Assembly (NCBI GenBank): GCA_033557685.1
Contig: JAWQRN010000553.1
Span: forward strand, 1 to 28,450
Length of the DNA stretch: 28,450 nucleotides
Source of the DNA: Sperchopsis tessellata
Lineage: Eukaryota; Arthropoda; Insecta; Coleoptera; Hydrophilidae
Reading direction: 5' to 3'
Numbering within the stretch: position 1 is the stretch's first letter; each line of letters opens with the position of its first letter. Under the pieces are notes generated by a model that did no database searches, was not told the DNA's origin, and saw only the letters and a program-made list of their open reading frames with translations. The position numbers were made by a program, and so were the translations under genes. Below, piece after piece: positions 1 through 9,875 of this stretch.

Positions 1-21
1 ATGTATATATATATATATATA
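1..21. repeat. TA dinucleotide microsatellite, cut by window edge
   Basis: The window opens with about ten TA units. The tract probably continues to the left of the window. Confidence 0.8.
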
Positions 22-650
22 AATAAGCTATTTTAATAAAGTTAACAGATTTATACTGCTCGGCTGATATCTGGACTCATAATATGTTTTACAAATTCTC
101 ACATTAATCTCGTAAGGCATGTCCTTTATCTTCTTCGTACCACAGAAAATATGATATATTATTTGTTTAGTTCTGGTGAAACGTCTCTGCTATTCCTAAA
201 CTGTTTTCAAACCATTGAAATTCTTCACTACTACTCAATATGTCTTCTTTAACACAAAATAGTCCTTATAAATCCTGTAATAAATGCATGCTACATACCC
301 TAATATTTTCTTATTGAATATTTCATTTAATGCACATACCTATAAAAACATAATAAATAAGTATAGCTCTACAGGACTTTCTACACAGAATAAGAATAAT
401 ATTATAAACAAATTATATAAATGTACATACTGTATCCAAAATGTTCCCTAATATGCTAATTAAACGATTTAAAAAATGTAAGTAGTATGCGGGTATATTT
501 TTTAAAGTTTTACAAAATAGCTGACTAACGATAAAACTAACATTCGTTTTCTATTACAATTATCATCAAACACTCTAGGAAAGCAGCTATCTTCAAAGTA
601 TTTTAACGCGAAATTGCGACAAAACCAGTTGTATATTGTATGTTTGGGAT
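22..650. other. A+T-rich stretch, no gene seen
   Basis: I see no conserved coding signal in either strand. Short open frames here have low-complexity, AT-driven composition. The stretch ends at the mariner relic. Confidence 0.5.
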
Positions 651-654
651 CACC

Positions 655-1042
655 AAACATTTTCGCCACCTCATTCGTGTTTCTTTAAAAAAGATAAGAA
701 AGCGACGAAAACTTGCAGACAGATATACGTAGAGGTTTCTGTTGCAGCTAGTTTGTGCCAGAAGTTGTTTGAAAAATTTCGACTTTGATTCAAGTCGCAC
801 ATCACTCTGGCCGTTCAACTGAGATTAACAGTGACTAAACGTAGGAGTTATTCGATACCAACCCTCGTCATACGACCAGGGAGATCACACATATTCTTCA
901 AATATCCTAATTGAGTATTGAAAACGATATGTAAGCTCGATTTTTGAATTCCACATAAACTGAATGAGGCCAACCTCGCCTATAAACGTGAAGAAAACGA
1001 TCATTTTTTGAAGAGAATAGTGACAGAAGACGAAAAGTGGCA
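655..1042 (+). pseudogene. mariner-family transposase relic, N-terminal half
   Basis: Mariner transposases cut and paste the element at TA sites. Reading across three frames gives a continuous mariner-like order. An HFRH segment at 658 is followed by ATKTCRQIY at 702 and a CQKLFEKFR helix near 753-779. Next come SGRSTEINSD at 806, NPRHTTREI near 866, IPHKLNEANLA near 945-977, and FLKRIVTEDEKW ending at 1040. The last corresponds to the family's T-(G/C)-D-E-K-W, so the first catalytic Asp (1029-1031) survives. There are at least three frame changes and several stops, for example TAA and TAG near 836-844. The second catalytic Asp region is absent because the sequence switches to a PLE fragment right after DEKW. 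An antisense open frame at 603-818 is a shadow. The family call is firm; the 5' edge is approximate. Confidence 0.85.
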
Positions 1043-1344
1043 CGGTGCAATTAAATGACACCCAATGACCAACTTAGTGGTGTAATTTATTCTCTAAAAT
1101 GTTTAAACTGTAATAAACAATACATTGGTCAGTCTGGCCAAAAGACCAACTTACTTATAAGCCAACATAAATCAGATGCACGATATAAGCATAACGCTAC
1201 TGCACTAAGCATATATGTTAAAAATACATCACACACAACAGACTACCAAAACTGGAAATACTTACCACAGAAAAACATCAGTATAAACGTGGGTTTCTTG
1301 ACATGTATCTTATAATGAGGAAACATAATACAATAAACTTTTAG
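1043..1344 (+). pseudogene. Penelope-like element fragment, GIY-YIG endonuclease domain
   Basis: PLE proteins pair a reverse transcriptase with a C-terminal GIY-YIG nuclease that nicks target DNA. From 1055 the frame reads LSGVIYSLKCLNCNKQYIGQ, giving the GIY part (GVIY), the CxxC between the two halves that is typical of PLE nucleases, and the YIG part, then a basic helix (SQHKSDARYKHN). A frameshift lies near 1265. The continuation moves to another frame as EKHQYKRGFLDMYLIMRKHN from 1270 and ends at a TAG at 1342-1344; this matches the conserved tail after the nuclease. The usual catalytic Arg/His region is degraded. No reverse transcriptase is present upstream, where a mariner relic abuts it. 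A GIY-YIG domain from another LINE-like element is the alternative. Confidence 0.8.
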
Positions 1345-2271
1345 AAAGATAATTAGTGACTCAGTGCTATATACACATACTTAATCCACCAAAACTAACA
1401 GGACATTTAACACGTCCTCCTGAGAATAATAATGACTATTACCTATGGTTCGTGGCTGGTGTGGGTGCGTTGTTATAAATGTAAGACAACCAACTTTGTG
1501 TCTACATCCTTCTTATCTGCTGAAGAGTGCATATTCGGTAGTTGCCTACCACAATTCAACCATCACACGAGATGTTACCATCGGTTTGTCATATAGTTAT
1601 AATCTCTGTCAAAACAATAATCTCTATTAAACAAATCTGGCAGTACTTTTCCTGTACTTTTTCGGTTTTAGAAAACTAAACAAGCTAAACAGATTAAAGT
1701 TTTTCTATCTGAATTAATTCACGTTGCCATCGTAGAGCAATCTACTATTTTTTAATTATTTGATCATACACACCTACAATATGACAGTGCCCAGATACAA
1801 CGTTGGCGTATAAGTTTGTTTATTTTTTTTTATTTCTTTCTATATTTTAATGAGATGTACTTTCTCAGTCTGATAGGAAAATTCATCTACGTTTTTTACT
1901 TTGTAACCTATTAAATGTATCTTAATGTGAAGTTTTAATAACACAAAACATTTTGTTTTGCGTTTATATCTTATATTGTTATACATTAAAAGTTCATAAT
2001 ATGTATGTGGAATTTTTTTGCCACACATTGTGTTTTCTATAAAAGTTGATTGACCTCGTTTTGCATTATTAATAAAATAACACCTCACTAGAACCTTAAA
2101 TTCGGACACATGTATATCCCTTCTTCACCGTCAACATATATGAACAAAGAGTGTACTTTTCACTTGCAAACACTTGTTGATCAAGTGAGACTCGAAACGG
2201 CGATATTTTGAAATAAATAAAGCAATTTTATCGAAACCAGTGGACTATCCCCGATTATTATCACATTTGTC
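1345..2271. other. no recognisable gene
   Basis: The first 300 bases may still be decayed 3' sequence of the PLE fragment; open frames at 1445-1630 (+) and 1840-2109 (-) show no family motif. The rest is A+T-rich with poly-T runs. Confidence 0.4.

Positions 2272-2337
<66 letters not shown>
2272..2337. repeat. TA microsatellite with interruptions
   Basis: An almost pure TA tract of about 66 bases, interrupted by single G and A changes (tatgta and taaata). Its length in the living genome is likely variable. Confidence 0.95.
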
Positions 2338-2340
<3 letters not shown>

Positions 2341-3834
2341 AGTGTCGCAGTCAAAAGGTAAAATTTACAAATTTATTTGAGCTATGACAATTGTATATAT
2401 TTTTTTAAAAGGACTTAGTTATAATTTGTCTTCAGTAAATAGATACATTTTACTGATTATAATAATATGTTAATTGTTTAGTATTTTAGTTTTATTTAAA
2501 ATTGTTATAAGCTTTAGAAGTCAATTTCTTGATTGGTTTGGTATATTCTAATATAGAAATATCACAAAAAAATAGTATTTAGATATATAGATATTTAAAA
2601 CATTTATTCAAAAAAGCTATCAGTGGAACTAAAATGTTAAATACAAACTAGAAAAAACTGAATCTACTTCAAGAAATTAAATATAAAAACAAAAAATTAT
2701 ATTCAGTACTCAAATAATTCACAATTTTTATCAACGCACTTGCTTCTGACCGAATTTACTTCATTTAAAGTATGAATATGCCTAATTTGAATATCTTCAA
2801 TAGTATTGATTTCTAATATTTATTTTATATTGATCAACAGAAAGAATTCTAATCGAGACGTATCTGGTGAGCTTTCTGACCACATAACTTGTGTGAAAGT
2901 TCCAATTCAGCTATCGGCAAAATGCACGTTTATATAATTTCGATTGACTAGGGCATTCTGTGAAGGGTCACCGCCTATTGTAAAAGTACACCACGATATT
3001 CTGCTAGTGATAAACTACCTAAATTACACTTATGTTAATATCTACATGTTTCATATATTTCACATATGCCAAATACCCTTAAATAAGCGTAACTTATTCT
3101 AGTTTCATTTAAATAATAACTTAACTGCGTCTAGTATTTGCGACATGTAAATTCTCCTTTCATTAGTGACGATAATATTCCGCCTTATCCATCCAAATAG
3201 TAGATACATTACAATATATATACAATAAACTACCAGAAGAAATATAAACGTCTATCGATATCACCAGGATATATAGGGAGTGTAAAACTGATTTTATATG
3301 GATTATAATTGTGGTTATCTCTTTATCTATCTCTCTACAAGGAATGTTGAGTTTATGCAAAACTTAAACTGCATCCTGCTCCAAAATCTCTTACGCATGT
3401 GTTTTAAGTCGAAGTTTACAAAATGATCTAAAACTCCTTAGAAATATATTCACATACCTCTATCAGGTTGCTGGCCTTCGGAGCATCTCTCATTACACAA
3501 ATTATTCGCGTTCATCTAAATTTCGTCATAATCGATGTATACTTTTTAAATATCGTATTTTTCATAATTTTAGAAGTTTTCTTTAGTCAAATGTTATATA
3601 GTATACAAATTAAAACAACAATACGTAGTCAGTTACTATTCATATGTCAATTTTTAACCTTTCTTTTAAAAACAGTTTTCTCTCTATAAAAGTGGTTGAT
3701 ATTTTTAAATGTTTTTGGCATCTTTTTATTTGCCATATTTTAGTTTAATATAGTCAATTACAGTAGACCAAATATTAACTTTACTAAATTATAAGATCAA
3801 TCGGACAAGGAGTTAATTGGGTGCTCCATATTAA
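2338..3834. other. A+T-rich stretch, no gene seen
   Basis: Very A+T-rich sequence with no conserved motif that I can place. Short frames such as 3163-3360 (-) and 3468-3689 (+) have the Ile/Leu/Tyr-rich composition expected of random AT-rich DNA. Confidence 0.5.
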
Positions 3835-4180
3835 ATACTTTATGAATTGATCCACTAAATACACCAGTTTGATCTTTGAATTCGTTACGCCGACATATTT
3901 CAACGACCTTGCGTTTTCTTCAGGGTTTTATCTACACAGAGAAAATAAGTCTCAGCATCGGCAATTCTCACAAAAACAATATAATATTATAATGCGTTTT
4001 ATATTATATAATGTGTACACTCCATTTCTGGTGTATTTGTGTTATTTATATTTATATTGTTTTGTGAGTTTTTCACTCTGTGGTTTTAGCCCTAAAGATG
4101 ACGCAAAGTCGTTGAGACATGTCGGAGTAATAAACTCAAAGATCAAACTCTTGGTTTTATTAGACCAATTCATTACTTAT
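3835..4180. repeat. fold-back (near-palindromic) element
   Basis: The two halves are imperfect inverted copies of each other around a centre near 4008. The left arm (about 3835-3930) matches the reverse complement of 4083-4180 through GTTTGATCTTTGA, CCGACAT, TCAACGAC and TTGCGT blocks. Inner sequence also pairs: CACAGAG and CTCACAAAA...CAATATAA on the left against TTATATTG...TTTTGTGAG and CTCTGTGG on the right. Read outward from the centre, each arm carries a C-T-(G/A)-A-A-G-A, short stem, G-A-(A/G)-A, TGTCGG sequence like that seen near PLE fragments in this window. The 123-codon open frame across it is most likely accidental. It could be a MITE-like fold-back or two head-to-head copies of a PLE terminal repeat. 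Confidence 0.8.
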
Positions 4181-5550
4181 TTACTAACTTATATTAACTA
4201 CTTAAATTTTATAATGGTTATTATTCTTAGATATTATTAGCGATATTCGTATAACTACGATATACTGTAAAGAAAATACTATCAAAATGCAATAAAATTA
4301 CTATTTGCAAGTAATAAATATAGCAAGTTGTACAGTATTAAAAAACAGAAAAAAATATATGTTTACTAAAAACAAATTTCCTAAACAATTACAAATGTTT
4401 GTCATAATAATTTTATATATTTGACTATGCTACTGTATTTATCCTAAAAAGTGAAAACAAGTATGTTTATACCATTGTTCAATTCTATAAAAATAACCTA
4501 GTAACGAGCATGTTTCTGTATTCACCAAATTACTTTTTTCAAACAACTGGATCAAAAAGCAGTAGTTGCTTTTCCTTTACCTTTATTATTCGCGGAGTTT
4601 CCATTTTAATACTATCAAGAATGGGACTTACTATATCCGCACCACACTATACTTATAATATGCTCCCAATTACATACAATCTCTGAACAGTAGTTTCTAA
4701 ACTGGAAGTCGGTACTAAGAATTCTTTTAAATGAAATTTTATTTCTTTGAAAATTCACTTTCTGCTTCTATTAACTCCTGATGTTTCTAAGTACTGTGAG
4801 GAAACTTGGGTCATTCTTAAATATAAACTGAATATCATTAGCGGCGTACACATCAGATATATTATCTCCTGTCCCCAGTGATAACTCTTGTATAAAAGAG
4901 ATAATATTTTAAATTGTTATATAAGCAATGTACGTTCAATTTTACATAGTAAACTTTGATAACTGGAATATTTTTTGCTTTTGTAACGTGCTGTATTTTT
5001 TATTAGCTGTATACATATTTAAAATATCGTTCTTAACAGATTTTCATTACCAAATATTAAGTAGGTCTATACATACATGCATTATTGATTTTAGAATCCA
5101 AACAACCGCAATAACTTCATCACCAGAAAGTGGCAGTCGGATATTGGATAAATTTTATGACATGAATAATGATTTTGAGAAAGAAGTAGGAAGCGATATT
5201 ACAGAATGATATAAATGATTTGTGAGATATTGATGATATGGACAGTAAGAATTTATGCTGCGAAAGAGTTGACAAATGCACCAGACGAGCCCAAAACAAA
5301 TTACACTATCAATAAGGGGATGCGTTATGATGGCGATGAGTGATACGGGTAAATAAACGGTTGGACAGAGAATAAATTCGTTATTTCTAAAACAATCACA
5401 ATATAAATATATCATAGGTGTCGGTAGATAGCGCTCGCATTTGTACAGAGCTAAAAATTTAAATAATATTTCTGACATACCATTTCATCTTGTGGATTTA
5501 TAGCAAGTGTCGTAAAACGGAACGTTATAGCTGCTACCCTCCAACTCCCA
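4181..5550. other. A+T-rich stretch, no firm gene
   Basis: No family motif was recognised. From about 5090 to 5500 the base composition is less AT-biased and peptides on the plus strand look more protein-like, but stops are frequent and no domain can be named. This part may be the decayed 5' part of the element that leaves the gag-like trace at 5559. Confidence 0.4.
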
Positions 5551-5558
5551 GTATAAAT

Positions 5559-5789
5559 ATGGAGGTTGAAGAGCCACGCGTTCCTGAATTAAACGGAATT
5601 TCTACATTTATTGAAACCATAAAATTTATGATGCACATCGATGAATTAGAATTGTAACGTGCCTTTACTGCCGTTTTACTTTTGCCCTTGCTACCGGAAA
5701 ACCAACCATTCCAAAGTCACATTGTTTTTGCCACGCCCATTAATAAGCCCTGGGAAGTCGTACAAAAGTTTTTAATGGTCTGTTCCTAA
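5559..5789 (+). pseudogene. possible gag-like retroelement relic
   Basis: An ATG at 5559 opens MEVEEPRVPELNGISTFIET, interrupted by one TAA at 5655-5657, after which the same frame continues (LLLPLLPENQ..., NKPWEVVQKFL) to a TAA at 5787-5789. The pattern of a short acidic N-terminus, a hydrophobic-helix segment, and a P-x-x-x-W-x-x-x-x-x-x-L helix resembles gag regions of Ty3/Gypsy-type elements. No CCHC knuckle, protease or integrase is seen nearby. The resemblance is weak, and an unrelated decayed coding region is equally possible. Confidence 0.25.
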
Positions 5790-6036
5790 ATTTAATCTCA
5801 CCGAACCGATAGATTACTATTTGGAAGTATTTTCACGACCCTATATTATAGAGTGCACTTAATTCAGTTGTACAGCTACAAACTACCCGTTTAACTCTCA
5901 TTCCGTCTCGTTAGAGCAGTAACTAAGTATTAGGATACTAAGCATGTATATACAAAATTCTGTTATTTTACTCTATCATTTCCCAAAACAATAGAAACAC
6001 GCCACTTGCATTCTCATTCCATAAGAGGGAAAAACA

Positions 6037-6990
6037 AAAAGCCGCAAAAGGGTACAGGGCAATAAGCTTACTAAACGCAATAAGCAAAGTTGCAGAAAAA
6101 TTAATTTAAAATAGAGTGAACAACATGATAAAAAAACTTCAAACCACAACAAATATCCAATTCGGATTGATATCATTCTACATCACAACAAGTCCCCAAA
6201 ATCGAAAAAGACTTTTCCGTAAACTTTAACAAAAACAAGGCAACAGCCCTAGCCCTACTTGACATTGGAAAAGCATTTGACGTGGTATATGCGGATGAAC
6301 TTTTATACAATTTGCGCAAACTCAGATACCCACTAAATACCATAAAACTAATACACTCTTATATGACAAATAGAACATGTGCTGCCCTGGTAAACAATTC
6401 CTTTTCAAATTCTAAACTCATAAAAGCCGGAGGCCAATCTTAGTTATTCTCAGTGTTCAGTAACGACTTTTCCTAAGTTTCGAAAACTAACACATCAATG
6501 TTGACTGATGACACAACTATGTACGTCCATTCATTCCAAGCCCAAGTTGCCACTAAATAAATTCAAATCCATATCAACCTCTTAGAAAATGATTGTAATG
6601 ACTGGACGATAAAAATTACTACAGCCAAAAGAGAAAAACACAAAACAAAACTATTATCATCACTAGTCTAAAGGTACTAGATCATAATGTAAGGCCCAAC
6701 CCTAGCTTCAAAAAAAGTGTCTACCTGGACAATCGATTGTTATTTAAATCACACATCAAGCACAATATTCACAAAACATATGAAACAATAAAAAGCATCT
6801 ATCTACTATTAGATGAAAATAGCCAGACCTGCCAAGACATTAAAAAACTACTAAACACCACTATTTCCCGACCAATCATGCCCTACGTCTCCAAGTAAAA
6901 AACTGCACTAGTTCCTCTTCAACGTATCAAAAATAAATGTATCTGCCTCATCTACAATGGAAACAGATATATATATATGTATATCGATGA
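6037..6990 (+). pseudogene. jockey-like non-LTR retrotransposon reverse transcriptase relic
   Basis: This class copies its RNA at a nicked target. The plus strand reads, over changing frames, YRAISLLNAISKVAEKLI (RT motif YRPISLL) near 6053, then ALLDIGKAFDVVYADELLYN near 6253, where the first catalytic Asp is kept. A KLIHSYMTNRTCAALVNNSF segment follows near 6349, then LTDDTTMYVHSFQ near 6500, matching the (Y/F)ADD box with Ala changed to Thr and both Asp kept. The thumb region SYLDNRLLFKSHIKHNIHKT-like sequence lies near 6710-6790 and RPIMPYVSK near 6870. Stops occur, for example after GGQS near 6441. The N-terminal endonuclease is not visible, so the copy is 5'-truncated, as is usual for LINEs. 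Jockey/CR1-type is the best fit. Confidence 0.85.
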
Positions 6991-7465
6991 ATACATAATT
7001 AAAGCCGAAGAAAAAGTCTGCAAGTAGCTCAACCAATAAAGCTCCCTTATGCCGAACATAACAAGCAGAAGAAGTATTTATATTATTGGAATTAAACGTA
7101 GACTTCCTTATCATTAATATCTTAATCATCATCCTGATTTTCTCCCCTAAATGAATCACACATACAAAATCACAATTATCATAAATTGGGTATTCAACAT
7201 TTTTTCCCTATATGGACTAACCACATATTCAATAACACACAGTACGAGAAAATCTTTCAATAGCACCTGTATTGTCTATCAAAAAATAAGCCAGATTTTT
7301 TTTGCAGGCGCGCCACGAAATACGCTCAGTACCAAAATTGTATGCTTTGTGTTTTATTTTTGTAAATTCTAGTCAATGTACATCATTTTTGTTAATTTGA
7401 TTTAAGAGCTCCCATAAAGTATATTAATAGCATGTAACAATAGGTAAGAAATATTATTTGATTTT
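6991..7465. other. no recognisable gene
   Basis: It probably starts with the decayed 3' end of the jockey-like relic (CICLIYNGN-like sequence near 6940-6965 is the last clear trace). The rest is A+T-rich without motifs. Confidence 0.4.
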
Positions 7466-7730
7466 CAGCTACTCACACTGGGGTTCGAGTTCGATACCCA
7501 GATACGACCACCTTTTTGTGATTAAGGAAAACTCTTTGTGATTCTTGTCTTCCGGTAGGTACATAAAACTGCGGTTCTCGTGTATTTTAAGTAATCCAAG
7601 CCGTGTTAGTAAATAAACCCAATTCTATTTCAAACACTGGATTCTGCAAAATGTCCAGGTGCGGTACCCTAATCCCTGGCGTTAGTGATAAGCCATAGCA
7701 GCTGAAATACTCCGACGTTAAATAAAATAA
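7466..7730 (+). mobile_element. SINE copy, 5'-truncated
   Basis: This is the same element as the fuller copy at 9576-9875. Shared blocks in the same order are TCGAGTTCGA(T/G)(A/T)CCCA, CCAC..TTGTGATTA(A/G)GGAAAA, TCGTCTTCCGG or TTGTCTTCCGG, a CGTAAAAC-like block, AACCCAATTCTA, ATCCCTGGCG, and the tail CCGACGTTAAATAAA. The box A end of the tRNA-like head is missing or too diverged; the head starts near the box B side. There is no coding capacity. A PLE relic lies just downstream on the other strand. Confidence 0.8.
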
Positions 7731-7774
7731 TTTATAAACCCACAAATTTCGATGATTTATGGTGATTTCGTTTG

Positions 7775-8860
7775 TCATAAAACTATCATTTTTTTTAAAT
7801 TTTGCTTCTCTTCTGGAGCGTTGGTGTATTCTTTTGCATTTGGTAGGGTTATTTCAGCATTTTTGGCGAGCATTAGATCGATAGTGCTGGATCTTTGCAA
7901 GTAGTGGTGAAGTAATGTTGGTATTAAATGTAATACACTTCCACGGTTATTTTCTATATGAATGTTGTCTCCGTGTGAAAACCATGTAGATGATCTCATA
8001 AGTGCCGACGTTTCGTCTACTGTTGCTAGGGATATTTTCAAGACGAGTGATGTTACTTCGACGAATGAATTCAATGCACTGTTCCAAACTCGTCCGGATC
8101 ATGCTTATATAGGCAAGGACTGAAGGGGGGATGTGCACTAGGGTGGAGCCCTTCCATTCAGACGGTTGTTTTCGAGTGCAGGAGGAGAGACGAGCGAGGG
8201 TGATATTCCAAGCGATGGGCCGATTATAAACTTCAATGGCTTTTCTGAATTTTAAGGGAAAATAGGAAGGCTCACGAGCCAAGACCTTAGTATATTGGAA
8301 CATATTGGTATGACCTATATCTTGACGATGTTCCGCCACGGCTGATTGATTAATATATCCAAGATGAGTACAGCGTTCGTGCTCTTTAAACGAGTACCAA
8401 TCGTACGCATAGTTTCTCCAATATAGATCTTACCCCAGGTACAAGGGACCTGATAAACTCCTTCGCTTTGAAATGGGATGACATCTTTTGAAGGAGAGAC
8501 AACTTGCGAAATCTTTTGGATTGGGGATAATACTGTTTTGACCTCAAATTTTCTTAGTATGCCGGCAATTTTGTCGGTCGAATCGCTGACGAATGGTAGA
8601 TAGGGTGTTGCTTTCACCTCAGGAGTAGTTTTGACAATGACGGGTAGATTCCTGAAACGTCTAATTGACAATTTATATTTGCCAAATTATATCCATTCAA
8701 TAAAAGCGCATCGGTGACTGTACGCAACTCCTGGGAAAGCAGAGTTGTGTCACTTAACTTGAAAGCTCGCTGTACTAAAGAATTAATAACAGACAAGGAT
8801 GATGGGTGAGAATGCATGTAAGTACTTATTCGTACAATAATATTAATAGAATATAATACT
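7775..8860 (-). pseudogene. Penelope-like element relic: RT connector plus GIY-YIG endonuclease
   Basis: Reading from high to low coordinates, four overlapping broken frames cover the C-terminal half of a PLE protein. STYMHSHPSSLSVINSLVQR (8840-8760) is the connector after the RT thumb, which in PLEs reads like RYLH..S.HHP. PVIVKTTPEVKATPYLPFVS follows near 8655-8590. IPFQSEGVYQVPCTWGKIYI (8485-8425) continues into GETMRTIGTRLKS and is the GIY-YIG domain; the second Cys of the CxC-type pair has become Trp. The tail includes VAEHRQDIGH near 8340-8310, a FRKAIEVYNRP helix near 8240, and ATVDETSALMRSS near 8020. There are at least three frameshifts. The RT palm is absent, so the copy is 5'-truncated. 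Neighbour: a SINE remnant immediately at its 3' side. Confidence 0.88.
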
Positions 8861-9575
8861 TGTATGTCGAGATGATGAATGCTGAAGTTCCTAATTTGGT
8901 AGTGGTTATAAAGAATACATCGATTAATATTGTTTATAGCGTGGTTCCTAGCTGTGTAACTAGCGTTTCAGGAAGTCAGTTACTAATGTAACTAGACTAT
9001 AGGATAATAGATGAGCCCTACTAATACTTCAATAAAAAACTCGAAATAATGAGAGGAACAGAGGAAGACCACCAACTAGAAAAAAGGTCAAATCCAAAAT
9101 GAGATATAAAAGGAGAAAGAAGACCTACGTCCAGCGATTGACACAAAATGGCAGAAAATATAGATGATTGACAAGAGGATAACGACATCTAACGTTGATA
9201 CCAATGGTTGCCTTTACTAGGGGTGCTCCAGCTTTCGGATATTGAGCCGTAGCTTTGGAGTTCCTAAAATATTAGGAGAACTAGGCATTGACTCTCATCA
9301 CTGCCTCACTGTGTGTGGGACAATTAAATATCGGTTTTTTAATCAAAATTTTCTATAGAATAAAAGTTGGCAATTTATATACTTTGGAGCTAAAAGTTAT
9401 AAAACATCGTTACAGGATCACTCATAATTGCACTTTCTGTGAATTACCTTGCAGGGAATCTATACATTCAATATAAGGTTACGATTTAGATAAATATGGG
9501 ATCTCGTATTATATTCAATAGAGAAAATAAGAAATTATACCATAAAGATAAAGAAAATTAATTAAGTGTACACAG
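8861..9575. other. mostly non-coding; possible LINE tail at 9050-9175
   Basis: On the plus strand near 9055-9165 the peptide NRGRPPTRKKVKSKMRYKRR and a following WR-like basic tail resemble the G-R-P-x-(T/M)-R-(W/Y) C-terminus of LINE ORF2 proteins. The match is short and lacks other domains. The remainder shows nothing recognisable. Confidence 0.3.
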
Positions 9576-9875
9576 CCTTCTCGTAGCTCAGTGGCTAAGT
9601 ACTAGGCTACTGAGCGTGGGGTCTCGAGTTCGAGTCCCAAAGGCGGTCGGCCACTTGTGATTAGGGAAAAGTTTTTGTAGTGCTCGTCTTCCGGGAGAGA
9701 CGTAAAACGGTGGGTCCCATGTAATGTAGGTAATATTAAGACCACGTGCACGTAAAAGAACCCAATTCTAGTTGGAACACTGTATGCGGAAAATTCACAG
9801 GTGAGGGAGCCAAATCCCTGGCGTCGGTGATTGGGCATAACTGCAGAAATAGGCCGACGTTAAATAAACAAACAT
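9576..9875 (+). mobile_element. tRNA-derived SINE, near full length
   Basis: A tRNA-like head of about 72 bases (9576-9648) has a box A-like TAGCTCAGTGG and a box B-like AGTTCGAGTCC about 33 bases apart. A non-tRNA body of about 200 bases follows and ends in CCGACGTTAAATAAACAAAC. The body block CACGTGCACGTAAAAGAACC resembles a block I associate with several invertebrate SINEs, including those of ticks. The head probably supplied the RNA polymerase III promoter. No clear target duplication is seen. The second copy at 7466-7730 in the same orientation defines the element. Open frames on either strand here (9602-9838 -, 9746-9931 +) are not genes. Confidence 0.88.
9584..9637 (+). promoter_or_regulatory. 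internal RNA polymerase III promoter (box A and box B) of the SINE
   Basis: Box A-like TAGCTCAGTGG is at 9584-9594 and box B-like AGTTCGAGTCC at 9627-9637. Both sit where a tRNA D-arm and T-arm would lie. The head lacks a clean acceptor pairing at its 3' side, so it is a SINE promoter and not a working tRNA gene. Confidence 0.75.

Noticed and set aside
603..818. 71-codon minus-strand open frame
   Set aside because: Antisense to the mariner N-terminal region, which has family motifs on the plus strand.
3869..4240. 123-codon plus-strand open frame
   Set aside because: It runs through the palindrome and has repeat-driven composition; the matching inverted half gives no comparable frame and no family motif is seen.
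9576..9648. A functional tRNA gene
   Set aside because: Box A and box B are present, but the acceptor arms do not pair cleanly and the sequence continues into a repeat body shared with 7466-7730, so it is a SINE head.
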